Shown here: positions 8,692 to 18,419 of the stretch, piece after piece | Layout of the letters: each line of letters begins with the position of its first letter | Position numbering within the stretch: the stretch's first letter is position 1 | Source: an uncultured Enterobacteriaceae bacterium | GTDB lineage: Bacteria; Pseudomonadota; Gammaproteobacteria; Enterobacterales; Enterobacteriaceae | Direction of reading: 5' to 3' | NCBI GenBank assembly: GCA_945271245.1 | Contig: CALYPF010000008.1 | Location: 1 to 41,334 of the forward strand | DNA: 41,334 bases | Notes under the pieces: generated by a model | Databases searched by the model: none | What the model was told of the DNA's origin: nothing | What the model saw: the letters and a program-made list of their open reading frames with translations, nothing else | Program-made: the position numbers and the translations under genes

Positions 8692-10692
8692 ATGGACATT
8701 ACAGAATTTTACCAAACGTTTTTTGAAGAAGCAGATGAGTTGCTGGCCGATATGGAGCAGCATCTGTTAGAGCTGGATCCGCAGGATCCGGATAACGAAA
8801 GCCTGAACGCTATCTTTCGCGCGGCGCATTCAATTAAGGGCGGGGCAGGGACTTTTGGTTTTTCGGTGCTGCAGGAAACAACGCATCTGCTGGAGAACCT
8901 GCTCGATGACGCTCGTGGCGGCAATATGGCGCTGAGCGGCGATATCATCAATCTTTTCCTGGAAACAAAAGACGTTATGCAAGAGCAACTTGATGCGTAT
9001 AAGTCCTCTGTGGAACCCGATCAGAGCAGCTACGAATATATTTGTCAGGCCTTGCGCCAATTAGCCCTTGAGAGTAAAAACGGCGCAGCGCCTGCTGAAA
9101 CCGCGGCGCCAGCGCCGGTGGCTGAGTCTGCTCCGGCTGCGACTGCCGCTGTTGCATCGTCGGGCCATCTTCGCGTGGAGATAAAGAACCTCAAGGAAAG
9201 CGAGCAGAATTTACTGGCCGAAGAGCTGGGTAACCTGGGGCAGATTGTTGAAAAATCATGGGATAACGGCACGCTGAGCGTTACGCTTGCTACCACCGTA
9301 GACCAGGATGATATTAGCGCGGTTATGTGCTTTATTGTCGAGCCGGATCAGATAGCTATTTCGCCGGTTGCCGCTCCCGAAGCGCCAATCGCCGCTGCGC
9401 CGGCGGTAGAGTCAGCCCCTGAGGCGGCTCCTGTAGCGGCCGCTGCTGCCTCTCAGCCAAAGGCGCCTGCGAAAAAAGAAAAAGCGCCTGCGCGCAACAA
9501 TACTGAATCCGGCACTATCCGCGTAGCCGTGGGTAAAGTGGACCAGATAATTAACCTCGTGGGCGAACTGGTCATCACGCAGTCTATGATTTCACAGCTC
9601 TCTTCACTATTGGATCCTTCGGTCTGCGGCGATCTCCTGAACAGTATGGGGCAGCTTGAGCGCAATGCGCGCGATCTGCAGGAAGCCGTTATGTCTATCC
9701 GCATGATGCCGATGGAGTACGTCTTCAGCCGCTTCCCGCGTCTGGTGCGCGATCTGGCCGGCAAATTGGACAAGAAGATTGAGCTTGGTTTAGTCGGCAG
9801 CTCGACTGAACTGGATAAAAGCCTGATTGAACGCATCGTCGATCCGCTAACGCACCTGGTGCGCAACAGCCTGGATCACGGTATCGAACCTACTGAAGTA
9901 CGCCGTCAAAAAGGCAAATCGGAAATCGGACATATCACGATTTCGGCCGAACATCAGGGCGGCAATATTGTTATCGAAATTAAAGATGACGGTGCCGGGC
10001 TAAACCGCACCAAAATTCTGGCGAAGGCTCAGTCTCAGGGGATGGACATCCCGGACAATATCAGCGATGACGATGTGTGGAAGCTCATCTTCGCGCCAGG
10101 GTTCTCAACCGCAGAACAGGTGACAGATTTGTCTGGTCGCGGCGTGGGGATGGACGTTGTTCGCCGTAACATTCAGGAAATGGGCGGTCATATCGAGATT
10201 GAGTCCGTAGCAGACAAAGGCTCGACGTTCCGCATTCTGCTGCCTCTAACGCTGGCGATTCTGGACGGCATGTCAGTACGCGTCGGTGAAGAAATCTTCA
10301 TTCTGCCGCTGAACGCGGTGATGGAATCTCTGCGGGTTCAGAAAGACGCGCTGCATCCTATGGGCGGCTCGGAATTTGTGCTGCAGGTGCGGGAAGAATA
10401 TTTGCCGCTGATTGAATTGCATCGCGTGTTTGACGTTAAAAATGCGCATGAAGAGATTACTGAAAGCATCGCCGTAGTGGTGCAAAGCGCCGGTCGCCGT
10501 TTTGCCCTGTTAGTCGATCAGTTAATCGGGCAGCAGCAGGTGGTGGTGAAAAACCTTGAGCGCAATTATCGCAAGGTCGACGGTATCTCCGCCGCTACTA
10601 TCCTGGGCGATGGCAGCGTAGCGCTGATCGTTGATGTCGCCTCTATGCCTCAGTTTTACAATAAGAAATTTTCTGTAGCTGAAAGTATTTAA
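8692..10692 (+). CDS. cheA: Chemotaxis histidine kinase CheA
   Basis: Receptor-coupled kinase that autophosphorylates and passes phosphate to CheY and CheB. The 666-residue product shows P1 with the phosphorylated histidine (FRAAHSIKGGAGTFGF, near residue 47), a P2 region flanked by Ala/Pro linkers, P3 dimerisation (KVDQIINLVGELVITQSMIS), the P4 kinase domain (N-box LVRNSLDHGIE, G-boxes DDGAGLN and GRGVGMDVV) and a C-terminal CheW-like P5 domain. It follows motB by 11 bases and precedes cheW by 22. Confidence 0.97.
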   Translation: MDITEFYQTFFEEADELLADMEQHLLELDPQDPDNESLNAIFRAAHSIKGGAGTFGFSVLQETTHLLENLLDDARGGNMALSGDIINLFLETKDVMQEQLDAYKSSVEPDQSSYEYICQALRQLALESKNGAAPAETAAPAPVAESAPAATAAVASSGHLRVEIKNLKESEQNLLAEELGNLGQIVEKSWDNGTLSVTLATTVDQDDISAVMCFIVEPDQIAISPVAAPEAPIAAAPAVESAPEAAPVAAAAASQPKAPAKKEKAPARNNTESGTIRVAVGKVDQIINLVGELVITQSMISQLSSLLDPSVCGDLLNSMGQLERNARDLQEAVMSIRMMPMEYVFSRFPRLVRDLAGKLDKKIELGLVGSSTELDKSLIERIVDPLTHLVRNSLDHGIEPTEVRRQKGKSEIGHITISAEHQGGNIVIEIKDDGAGLNRTKILAKAQSQGMDIPDNISDDDVWKLIFAPGFSTAEQVTDLSGRGVGMDVVRRNIQEMGGHIEIESVADKGSTFRILLPLTLAILDGMSVRVGEEIFILPLNAVMESLRVQKDALHPMGGSEFVLQVREEYLPLIELHRVFDVKNAHEEITESIAVVVQSAGRRFALLVDQLIGQQQVVVKNLERNYRKVDGISAATILGDGSVALIVDVASMPQFYNKKFSVAESI

Positions 10693-10714
10693 CATTATCT
10701 GAAGAGATTTTCAT

Positions 10715-11209
10715 ATGTCTAACGCTTGCGAAAATACGATGTCCGTTGAAAATCAGGGTAAAGAGTTTCTGGTTTTTGCTCTGGGGGACGAAGAGTATGG
10801 AATTGATATCCTCAAAGTACAGGAAATCCGCAGCTACGATAATGTAACGCGCATTGCGAACGCTCCGGATTTTATTAAAGGGGTTACCAATCTGCGCGGC
10901 GTTATTGTTCCGATTGTGGACCTGCGCATTAAGTTTGATCAGGGCGATGTCTCGTATACGGGAAATACCGTCGTGGTGGTATTGAATTTACAGGAACGCG
11001 TCGTAGGAATTGTAGTTGACGGCGTGTCTGATGTGCTTTCTCTTACGACGGATCAGATTCGCCCGGCACCGGAGTTTTCCGTTTCGCTGTCAACAGAATT
11101 TCTCACCGGGCTAGGTACACTCAATGATCGCATGTTAATTCTGGTTGATATTGAGAAACTACTTAATAGCCGTGAAATGGCGTTAGTCGATCAGGTCGCG
11201 TCTGCCTGA
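10715..11209 (+). CDS. cheW: Chemotaxis coupling protein CheW
   Basis: Scaffold that links CheA to the cytoplasmic tips of chemoreceptors. The 164-residue product is a single CheW domain with the signature [20 protein letters not shown], then [19 protein letters not shown]. It ends the motAB-cheAW transcript. The chosen ATG at 10715 sits after a GAAGAGAT ribosome site; the later in-frame ATG at 10739 would shorten the poorly conserved N terminus. Confidence 0.96.
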   Translation: MSNACENTMSVENQGKEFLVFALGDEEYGIDILKVQEIRSYDNVTRIANAPDFIKGVTNLRGVIVPIVDLRIKFDQGDVSYTGNTVVVVLNLQERVVGIVVDGVSDVLSLTTDQIRPAPEFSVSLSTEFLTGLGTLNDRMLILVDIEKLLNSREMALVDQVASA

Positions 11210-11366
11210 TGAAATAATAAAGTGGCTGCCTACGAGGATTCAGGCTCCGGAAGTAATTTAATTCCACTTAAGGATGAGAGTTTATTATCGGGAGTTGTTT
11301 TTTGAGTGTGCAGATGTAAACCGCATTGCTAGTTGAAGCTATTTTTACAGGTGTACACAAAATAAG
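11210..11366. other. cheW-cheR gap lacking receptor genes
   Basis: E. coli has tar and tap between cheW and cheR. Here only 157 bases separate them, with no receptor fragment visible. An operon promoter may lie here, but no sigma-28 consensus was found. Confidence 0.6.
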
Positions 11367-12218
11367 ATGTCGAAAGCATTATTTTCTCCGCTGGGTGAAT
11401 CCATGCTCAACGTACAAATGACGTCCGCTGAATTTGAAAAAATTAGAGACCTCATTTATCGGCGGGCAGGGATAGTATTAGCCGATCATAAAAAAGACAT
11501 GGCTTACAATCGTTTAATGAAGCGCATTCGTGCGCTCAAATTAAATGATTTTTCGCAATATTTACAATTCTTGGAAAAGGATGCCAACGGTAATGAATGG
11601 CAGGAGTTTATTAATGCATTAACCACGAACCTGACATCGTTTTTTCGAGAATCGCACCATTTTGATATTCTCGAAAAACATGCCAGAGCGCGTGGCGGTA
11701 ATTATTGCGTTTGGAGCGCGGCGGCGTCGACAGGCGAAGAGCCGTGCTCTATTGCAATGACGCTGGATCGCACGCTGGGAACTAGCGCCGGCGCGCGAAT
11801 ATGGGCTACCGATATTGATACCCAGGTTTTACAACATGCGCAAAGAGGCGTTTATCGCCTGCACGATGTTTCGTCATTGCCAGAAGAATTAAAGCGCCGT
11901 TATTTTTTACGGGGCACCGGGGAACAAAGCGGGCAAGTAAAAATACGCAAAGAAATACTTTCTTCTATTTGCTATCAGTCGCTGAATTTACTTTCCCATA
12001 GCTGGTATATTCCTGGGCCGTTTGACGCTATATTTTGCCGCAATGTGATGATCTATTTCGACAAAGATACGCAGCAGCGTATCTTGCGGCGTTTTTCATC
12101 TATGTTGAAACCCGGCGGGCTATTATTTACCGGCCATTCAGAAAACTTTAGTCAGGTGAGTGAGGACTTTTACTTAATCGGTCAGACAGTCTATGGATTA
12201 GTGAAGGACAGGCGATGA
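11367..12218 (+). CDS. cheR: Chemoreceptor methyltransferase CheR
   Basis: S-adenosylmethionine-dependent enzyme that methylates receptor glutamates during adaptation. The 283-residue product has the N-terminal helical domain ([20 protein letters not shown]) and the Rossmann methyltransferase core with the SAM-binding stretch [19 protein letters not shown], the ATDIDTQVL acidic strand and [15 protein letters not shown]. The start could be the ATG at 11367 or one at 11403; the latter would be closer to the conserved region. The stop overlaps the cheB start (ATGA). Confidence 0.95.
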   Translation: MSKALFSPLGESMLNVQMTSAEFEKIRDLIYRRAGIVLADHKKDMAYNRLMKRIRALKLNDFSQYLQFLEKDANGNEWQEFINALTTNLTSFFRESHHFDILEKHARARGGNYCVWSAAASTGEEPCSIAMTLDRTLGTSAGARIWATDIDTQVLQHAQRGVYRLHDVSSLPEELKRRYFLRGTGEQSGQVKIRKEILSSICYQSLNLLSHSWYIPGPFDAIFCRNVMIYFDKDTQQRILRRFSSMLKPGGLLFTGHSENFSQVSEDFYLIGQTVYGLVKDRR

Positions 12219-13261
12219 ATAAAATAAGAGTGCTGTGCGTTGATGATTCCGCATTGATGCGGAAACTTATGACTGAAATTATTAACAGTCAGCCAGACAT
12301 GGAAGTAGTCGCGACGGCGCCGAATCCAATTATCGCCCGTGATCTTATAAAGCAACATTCTCCGGATGTGCTAACGCTTGATGTTGAAATGCCGCATATG
12401 GACGGCCTGGATTTCCTTGAGCGTTTAATGCGTTTGCGCCCAATGCCGGTGTTAATGATTTCTTCATTAACGGATAAAGGCTCGGAAGTCACTCTGAAGG
12501 CGCTGGAACTGGGCGCGGTTGATTTTATTACCAAACCGCAGGCGCAATTACGCAGCGGAATGATGGAATACAGCCATCTTATCGCCGATAAAATTCGCGC
12601 GGCGAAAAAGGCGCGCGTGAGTCGGTTAAATCCGCTGCGTCCGAAGGCGGTGACGCTACGCGCGCCGCTATTAAGCAGTGAAAAAATTATCGCCATCGGC
12701 GCCTCAACCGGCGGTACGGAAGCGATCCGCTGTATTTTAACGGAATTACCCAACAACACGCCGGCGCTGGTTATTGCTCAGCATATGCCTGCGGGATTTA
12801 CGCGTTCTTTCGCCGAACGGCTAGATAAGCTGTGCCAAATTAGGGTGAAAGAGGCGGAAGACGGGGAACGGGTTCTGCCCGGGCATGCCTATATCGCGCC
12901 CGGCGATTTTCATATGGAACTCGTGCGAAGCGGCGCTAACTATCAGGTTCGCCTGACTCAGGAAGCGCCCATCAATCGCCATCGTCCTTCCGTCGATGCG
13001 CTGTTTTACTCCGTTGCCAAAAACGCAGGTAAAAACGCAACGGGCGTTATCCTGACGGGAATGGGGGCCGATGGCGCAGCCGGTTTGCTGGCGATGCGTC
13101 AGGCGGGCAGTAAAACGCTGGCGCAAAATGAAGAAAGCTGCGTGGTGTTTGGTATGCCAAGAGAAGCTATTGCCATCGACGGGGTGTGTGAAGTCGTGGC
13201 GCTGGCAGATATGAGTAAACGAATGCTCCAGTGCGTTGGAGAACGGGCATTAAGAATTTAA
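12215..13261 (+). CDS. cheB: Chemoreceptor methylesterase CheB
   Basis: Response regulator-esterase that removes receptor methyl groups and deamidates receptor glutamines. The N-terminal receiver domain has the acidic pocket (CVDDSALMR) and phospho-aspartate ([14 protein letters not shown]). The C-terminal esterase has the catalytic serine ([11 protein letters not shown]), histidine ([10 protein letters not shown]) and aspartate ([11 protein letters not shown]). At 348 residues it is of family length. It is translationally coupled to cheR and 41 bases ahead of cheY. Confidence 0.96.
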   Translation: MNKIRVLCVDDSALMRKLMTEIINSQPDMEVVATAPNPIIARDLIKQHSPDVLTLDVEMPHMDGLDFLERLMRLRPMPVLMISSLTDKGSEVTLKALELGAVDFITKPQAQLRSGMMEYSHLIADKIRAAKKARVSRLNPLRPKAVTLRAPLLSSEKIIAIGASTGGTEAIRCILTELPNNTPALVIAQHMPAGFTRSFAERLDKLCQIRVKEAEDGERVLPGHAYIAPGDFHMELVRSGANYQVRLTQEAPINRHRPSVDALFYSVAKNAGKNATGVILTGMGADGAAGLLAMRQAGSKTLAQNEESCVVFGMPREAIAIDGVCEVVALADMSKRMLQCVGERALRI

Positions 13262-13302
13262 TGCCGGGCATTAAATAGAACAGTCAGTACGGAGAATGAA
13301 GT

Positions 13303-13692
13303 ATGGCCGATAAGAACTTACGCTTTTTAGTGGTTGATGATTTTTCAACAATGCGTCGCATTGTGCGCAACCTGCTAAAAGAGCTGGGATTTAACAACGT
13401 TGATGAAGCTGAAGATGGTCAGGCTGCGCTGAGCCGCCTGCGTGAAGCGGAATTTGATTTTGTTATCAGTGACTGGAACATGCCGGTAATGGACGGCCTG
13501 GAACTGCTCACGCAAATTCGTCAGGATGACGCGCTTAAAGCGCTGCCGGTACTGATGGTGACCGCAGAAGCGAAAAAAGAAAACATCGTTGCTGCCGCGC
13601 AGGCTGGCGCTAGCGGCTATGTCGTAAAACCGTTTACGGCGGCGGTGCTGGAAGAGAAGCTAAACAAAATCTTTGAGAAACTTGGGTGGTAA
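13303..13692 (+). CDS. cheY: Chemotaxis response regulator CheY
   Basis: Single receiver domain that, when phosphorylated by CheA, binds FliM and switches the motor to clockwise rotation. The 129-residue product has the acidic pair ([10 protein letters not shown]), the phospho-aspartate ([14 protein letters not shown]), the conserved threonine ([10 protein letters not shown]) and the lysine (VVKPFTA). It is nearly identical in layout to E. coli CheY and is followed six bases later by its phosphatase cheZ. Confidence 0.97.
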   Translation: MADKNLRFLVVDDFSTMRRIVRNLLKELGFNNVDEAEDGQAALSRLREAEFDFVISDWNMPVMDGLELLTQIRQDDALKALPVLMVTAEAKKENIVAAAQAGASGYVVKPFTAAVLEEKLNKIFEKLGW

Positions 13693-13698
13693 TAGGTA

Positions 13699-14358
13699 AT
13701 GAGCGAACAGCATTCCGGTATAGCTGACGTTCAGGCGCCAGAGGCAACGGATATTATTTCGCGTATCGGTAGCCTGACGCGCATGCTGCGCGACAGCCTG
13801 AAAACATTAGGCCTCGATCAGGCAATTGCCCAGGCGGCGGAAGCAATTCCTGACGCCCGGGAAAGGCTTAGCTATGTGGTTAATAAAACGGCTCAGGCCG
13901 CAGAATGTGCGCTGACCTGCGTAGAGATAGCACAGCCGCTGCAAACCGAAATGAGCGATCGCGCGGAAGGGCTTACCTCACGGTGGGATGCGTGGTTCGA
14001 AAGTCCGGTTGAGCTTAGCGATGCCCGTGAACTGGTCAAAGACACTCGCTGTTATCTGGCCGATGTTCCGCCGATGGCGAAAAAAACGCACGAGCAGCTT
14101 ATGGACATCATGATGGCGCAGGATTTCCAGGATCTTACCGGTCAGGTAATCAAGCGTATGATGGCCGTGGTGCAGGAAATTGAAAAAGAACTGGTTCAGG
14201 TACTGCTGGATAATCTACCGGAAGGCACGATTATCAATAAAGGCGAGGTGCAGAAAGGGGATGAACTCCTTAATGGGCCACAAATTGATGCCGGGCGCGC
14301 TGGCGTGGTCGCCACGCAGGAGCAGGTTGACGATCTGCTGGAAAGCCTCGGATTTTAA
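13699..14358 (+). CDS. cheZ: CheY-phosphate phosphatase CheZ
   Basis: Dephosphorylates CheY-P to end the tumble signal. The 219-residue product is a long helical-hairpin protein; the catalytic glutamine lies in the conserved [17 protein letters not shown] block, and the C-terminal CheY-binding peptide ([11 protein letters not shown]) is intact. It closes the cheRBYZ group. Confidence 0.96.
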   Translation: MSEQHSGIADVQAPEATDIISRIGSLTRMLRDSLKTLGLDQAIAQAAEAIPDARERLSYVVNKTAQAAECALTCVEIAQPLQTEMSDRAEGLTSRWDAWFESPVELSDARELVKDTRCYLADVPPMAKKTHEQLMDIMMAQDFQDLTGQVIKRMMAVVQEIEKELVQVLLDNLPEGTIINKGEVQKGDELLNGPQIDAGRAGVVATQEQVDDLLESLGF

Positions 14359-14373
14359 CCCCCGCTATACTTC

Positions 14374-14410
14374 GCTACCGGCCTTTCCGATTCAAGAAAG
14401 CGCCGGTAGC
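14374..14410 (+). terminator. Hairpin downstream of cheZ
   Basis: GCTACCGGC and GCCGGTAGC form a 9-bp stem around a 19-base loop, starting 16 bases after the cheZ stop. There is no U-run, so termination is uncertain; it may mark an mRNA end or boundary between cheRBYZ and flhBAE. Confidence 0.4.
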
Positions 14411-14524
14411 ATCACGTATTATAAGATTAACCCGCAAATTTACCCTCTTCTTTCCCGATGAATTGCGCAAACTTTTGTCATCCTATGCGCCTTGCGTATT
14501 AGGTACCTGACTTAGGATAAGGCT

Positions 14525-15670
14525 TTGTCTGAAGAGAGCGACCAGGATAAAACAGAAGACCCCACACCCCACCGATTAGCGGAAGCGCGTAAAAAAGGGG
14601 ATATTCCCCGATCGCGAGAACTCACTTCTATGTTGATGTTGACCTGCGCTTGGGGGCTACTGTGGATCGGCGGCGGCCATATCGCCGGCGCGCTCAGCGA
14701 AGTGTTCCACGGCGGACTGCTGTTTGACCGCGGCATTGTCGACGATGAAAAGCAGCAAATGATGCGCATCGCGCGGCTGGTCATGACCTGTTTAGGCGCC
14801 TTACTTCCTTTTTTTGGTGGGCTGTTTGTTATCGCTATTATTTCACCGGCGATGATCGGGGGCATCTCCCTAAAGCAGGATACGTTCAAGTTTGATTTGA
14901 AAAAGATGAATCCGATTTCCGGCATTAAGCGTTTATTTTCGCTGAAGATTGTTCCGGAAATGCTGAAGTCGATTTTAAAGGTTGTGCTAGTGGGCGTGAC
15001 CGTTTCGCTTTATCTCTATAGCCGCTGGGCAGAGATAGTTCGGCTGTTGTATCAACATTCATTTATCGCCATTAGTGAAGCGATGGCCATTATGGCGCAC
15101 TGTTCACTGTTGGTTGTGCTTAGCCTGCTTCCGATGGTGGGCTTTGACGTGTTTTACCAGCTCATGAGCTATCGCAAAAAACTGCGTATGACAAAGCAGG
15201 AAATTCGCGACGAATACAAACAAAACGAAGGCGATCCGCACATTAAAGGGCGCATTCGCCAACAGCAGCGTGAAATGGCGAGCCGGCGCATGATGGCGGC
15301 GGTGCCCTCGGCGGACGTCGTGATTAACAACCCGACGCACTACTCCGTCGCGCTGCAGTATAAAGAAGGCATCATGGCAGCGCCGACCGTGGTGGCAAAA
15401 GGCGCCGGCGAGGTGGCATTAAAAATTCGCGAGCTGGCCTCTGAACATCGAATTCCTATGCTGGAAGCCCCGCCGCTGGCGCGTGCGCTTTATCGTCATG
15501 CGGAGCTGGATCAGCAAATTCCGGCCACGCTTTATAGCGCCGTAGCGGAAGTGCTGGCTTGGGTTTATGGCTTAAGGCGCTGGCGCAAAGAGGGCGGAGT
15601 ATTACCTCCGCGCCCGCGTAATATCGCGGTACCTGCATCATTAGATTTTGGTCAAGAGAGTAACGATTAA
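14525..15670 (+). CDS. flhB: Flagellar export switch protein FlhB
   Basis: Inner-membrane component of the flagellar type III export gate that switches substrate class from hook to filament proteins. The 381-residue product starts with the family N terminus (KTEDPTPHRLAEARKKGDIP), has four hydrophobic segments up to about residue 215, and a cytoplasmic C domain with the autocleavage motif NPTH (VVINNPTHYSVAL). The start is a TTG at 14525 after an AGGATAAGG ribosome site; a rare start, but it matches the alignment with E. coli FlhB exactly. Its last base is shared with the flhA ATG (TAATG). Confidence 0.96.
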   Translation: MSEESDQDKTEDPTPHRLAEARKKGDIPRSRELTSMLMLTCAWGLLWIGGGHIAGALSEVFHGGLLFDRGIVDDEKQQMMRIARLVMTCLGALLPFFGGLFVIAIISPAMIGGISLKQDTFKFDLKKMNPISGIKRLFSLKIVPEMLKSILKVVLVGVTVSLYLYSRWAEIVRLLYQHSFIAISEAMAIMAHCSLLVVLSLLPMVGFDVFYQLMSYRKKLRMTKQEIRDEYKQNEGDPHIKGRIRQQQREMASRRMMAAVPSADVVINNPTHYSVALQYKEGIMAAPTVVAKGAGEVALKIRELASEHRIPMLEAPPLARALYRHAELDQQIPATLYSAVAEVLAWVYGLRRWRKEGGVLPPRPRNIAVPASLDFGQESND

Positions 15671-17760
15671 TGGCAAATATGGCGGCAAAACTCAGGTTGC
15701 CTGATTTTAAAAATACGCAGTGGCAGGCGTTAGCCGGTCCGGTATTAATAATGATGATTCTGGCAATGATGGTATTGCCATTGCCTCCATTTATGCTGGA
15801 TCTGCTGTTTACCTTCAATATCGTGCTATCAATCATGATTTTGCTGGTGGCGATTTTTACCCAGCGGGTTCTTGATTTCGCGGCGTTTCCGACGGTACTG
15901 CTGTTCTCAACGCTGCTGCGACTGGCCCTGAACGTGGCTTCGACGCGTATTATTCTGATGCAGGGGCATCAGGGCGGCGGCGCGGCGGGCCGGGTTATCG
16001 AAGCATTTGGCCACTTTCTGGTGGGCGGTAACTTTGCTATCGGTATTGTGGTATTCGCCATCCTGGTCATCATTAACTTTATGGTTATCACCAAGGGCGC
16101 CGGGCGTATCGCGGAAGTGGGCGCTCGCTTTACCCTTGATGGAATGCCAGGCAAACAGATGGCGATTGATGCCGATCTTAGCGCTGGGCTGATCGGCGAA
16201 GATGACGCCAAACGCCGCCGTCAGGAAGTTACCCAGGAAGCGGACTTCTACGGCTCGATGGACGGTGCCAGTAAGTTTGTGCGCGGCGACGCCGTTGCCG
16301 GCCTGATGATCATGGCTATCAACATTGTCGGTGGCCTGATGGTCGGGGTTATGCAGCACGGGCTATCGCTGGGAGATGCCGGAACGACCTACACTCTGCT
16401 GACTATCGGTGATGGCCTGGTCGCACAGATCCCGGCGCTGGTCATCTCTACAGCGGCGGGGGTTATCGTCACGCGCGTGGCGACGGATCAGGACGTCGGC
16501 GAGCAGATGGTAACGCAGCTCTTCAGCAACTCTCGCGTAATGCTGTTGAGTGCAGGCGTAGTAGGGCTGTTGGGGATAATTCCCGGCATGCCGAACTTCG
16601 TGTTTCTGTTATTTACCGCGCTACTGTTATTACTCGCATGGTGGGTTCGTGGGCGCGAAATGGCGGGTAAAGCAACGTTTGAAACCTCAGAAACCGACGA
16701 TAAGAGACAGCGCGAAGCCAGCAGCGCCGGTGAAGCAAGCTGGGCTGACGTACATCTGGAAGATACGCTGGGGCTGGAGGTTGGCTACAGGCTGATCCCC
16801 ATGGTCGACGGTAACCAGAGCGGTGAACTACTTGGGCGTATTCGTGGTATTCGTAAAAAGTTTGCGCAGGAAGTGGGCTTTTTGCCGCCATCGATTCATA
16901 TTCGCGACAATCTTGAACTGCAGCCCACCGCCTATCGTATCTTGCTAAAAGGCGTGGAAATTGGCGGCGGCGAGATTGTCCCTGGCAAATGGATGGCGAT
17001 AAACCCAGGCAGCGCGATTGGCGAGCTTGAAGGTGATAAGTGCGTAGAGCCAGCCTTTGGCCTTGAGGCCTGCTGGATAGATGAAGTTCTGCGGGAACAG
17101 GCGCAAATCCAGGGCTATACCGTGGTTGACGCCAGCACCGTGGTTGCGACGCATCTCAACCATTTAGTGATGAAGTTCTCAAGTGACCTCTTTGGGCGCA
17201 TTGAAGCCCAGCAGTTACTGGATAGGGTTAACCGCGATATTCCGAAGCTGACGGAAGATTTAATCCCCGGCGCGATTTCACTGACGACGCTACACAAAGT
17301 GCTGCAGAATTTGCTGACGGAAAATGTGTCTATTCGCGACATGCGCTCCATTATTGAAGCGATGGCGGAGGCGCCGACGCAGCAGCAGGGAGATCCTGAA
17401 GAACTGACGGCGCTGGTACGAATTCGTCTTGGACGTGCGATCACTCAGCAGTGCTTCCCGGGGCGCAGCGAGCTGTGTGTGATTGGGCTGGATACCACGC
17501 TGGAACGCATTTTGTTACAGGCTGTACAGAGCGGCGGTGGCGTGGAGCCGGGCGTGGCGGAACGGCTCTTGATTCAAACCGACAGCGCGCTGCAAAACCA
17601 ACTGGCGATGGGGGAACCGGGCGTTCTGCTGGTAAACCATGCGCTGCGCGCTATGCTGTCGCGCTTCCTGCGTCGCACACTGCCGCAGCTAACCGTGCTG
17701 TCGAATATGGAAATTACGCAGGATAGAACGGTACGTATGACCTCAATGGTAAAAGAATAA
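15670..17760 (+). CDS. flhA: Flagellar export gate protein FlhA
   Basis: The major export-gate protein: an N-terminal half with about eight membrane segments and a large cytoplasmic domain that docks chaperone-substrate complexes. The 696-residue product has family length. The conserved FHIPEP-family loop follows the fourth helix region (GAGRIAEVGARFTLDGMPGK, then QMAIDADLSAGLI). The cytoplasmic domain runs from about residue 340 to the end. It overlaps flhB at the start and flhE begins at its last base. Confidence 0.97.
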   Translation: MANMAAKLRLPDFKNTQWQALAGPVLIMMILAMMVLPLPPFMLDLLFTFNIVLSIMILLVAIFTQRVLDFAAFPTVLLFSTLLRLALNVASTRIILMQGHQGGGAAGRVIEAFGHFLVGGNFAIGIVVFAILVIINFMVITKGAGRIAEVGARFTLDGMPGKQMAIDADLSAGLIGEDDAKRRRQEVTQEADFYGSMDGASKFVRGDAVAGLMIMAINIVGGLMVGVMQHGLSLGDAGTTYTLLTIGDGLVAQIPALVISTAAGVIVTRVATDQDVGEQMVTQLFSNSRVMLLSAGVVGLLGIIPGMPNFVFLLFTALLLLLAWWVRGREMAGKATFETSETDDKRQREASSAGEASWADVHLEDTLGLEVGYRLIPMVDGNQSGELLGRIRGIRKKFAQEVGFLPPSIHIRDNLELQPTAYRILLKGVEIGGGEIVPGKWMAINPGSAIGELEGDKCVEPAFGLEACWIDEVLREQAQIQGYTVVDASTVVATHLNHLVMKFSSDLFGRIEAQQLLDRVNRDIPKLTEDLIPGAISLTTLHKVLQNLLTENVSIRDMRSIIEAMAEAPTQQQGDPEELTALVRIRLGRAITQQCFPGRSELCVIGLDTTLERILLQAVQSGGGVEPGVAERLLIQTDSALQNQLAMGEPGVLLVNHALRAMLSRFLRRTLPQLTVLSNMEITQDRTVRMTSMVKE

Positions 17761-18179
17761 TGATGATGCTGAAGCGAATGATATGCGGTGCGTTACTGGC
17801 AGGTATTAGCGCGGCGGCTTTCGCCGGCGCCGGTTCCTGGAGCGCCGACGGATATGGCGGCCAGACTCAGTTTGGACGCCAGGCATTTTCAGGGCGCACG
17901 CTGGAAGCCCCGGCCGCAGAGTCGCTTAGCGGCGCGCGCGTTACCTCAGTGGCGTGGTCGATAAGCGCTTCATCCGCCGACGTGACGGTAAAACTGTGCG
18001 CCAGCGGGGCAAACTGTCTCACTTTGCCCGGTGTTTCTGGCACAATGACGTGGCCGGAAAGCGCCGCACCGCGCGCTGGAGACAGCTTCCGCTTTGTTTA
18101 TCTGGTCAATCAGCCGGGCAGACTGGCGAAGCCATTCTCGGTGAATAACAACGCGTTAACCGTAAACTACGCGAAATAG
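17760..18179 (+). CDS. flhE: Periplasmic flagellar protein FlhE
   Basis: Small secreted protein encoded after flhA in enterobacteria; it is reported to act as a periplasmic chaperone or plug that limits proton leakage through the export gate. The 139-residue product has a clear Sec signal peptide (MICGALLAGISAAAFA, cleavage after AFA) and two cysteines (KLCASGANC) likely to form a disulfide. It overlaps the flhA stop. Three successive ATG codons at the start make the exact start ambiguous. Confidence 0.92.
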   Translation: MMMLKRMICGALLAGISAAAFAGAGSWSADGYGGQTQFGRQAFSGRTLEAPAAESLSGARVTSVAWSISASSADVTVKLCASGANCLTLPGVSGTMTWPESAAPRAGDSFRFVYLVNQPGRLAKPFSVNNNALTVNYAK

Positions 18180-18186
18180 CGTTTTG

Positions 18187-18205
18187 GGCCCGCGCTCAGC
18201 GGGCC
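18187..18205 (+). terminator. GC hairpin after flhE
   Basis: GGCCCGC/GCGGGCC stem with a 5-base loop immediately downstream of flhE. No U-run follows, so it is only a candidate end of the flhBAE transcript. Confidence 0.4.
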
Positions 18206-18419
18206 GCATTAACCGGGCCGGGCGCGGCGCTCGCGCGCGTCATCAAGAATGTTACCCACTTGTATTTTCTACAGCGAAAACGTTACCAAACGGTATGCGG
18301 AGCTGCCCTCGGTTTGCCAAAGGCACGAGGATTCGCCACTTTACTTTCCTCTTTCTTCCTTTGAATACGCAAAATAACGCTAAAGTATTTATCAGGATGT
18401 ACTCTAGCGGGAAGATGAT

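Noticed and set aside
13305-13314. GCCGATAA at the cheY start as a sigma-28 -10 element.
   Set aside because: No TAAA-like -35 lies 15 bases upstream, and the motif is explained by the cheY codons ATG-GCC-GAT-AAG.
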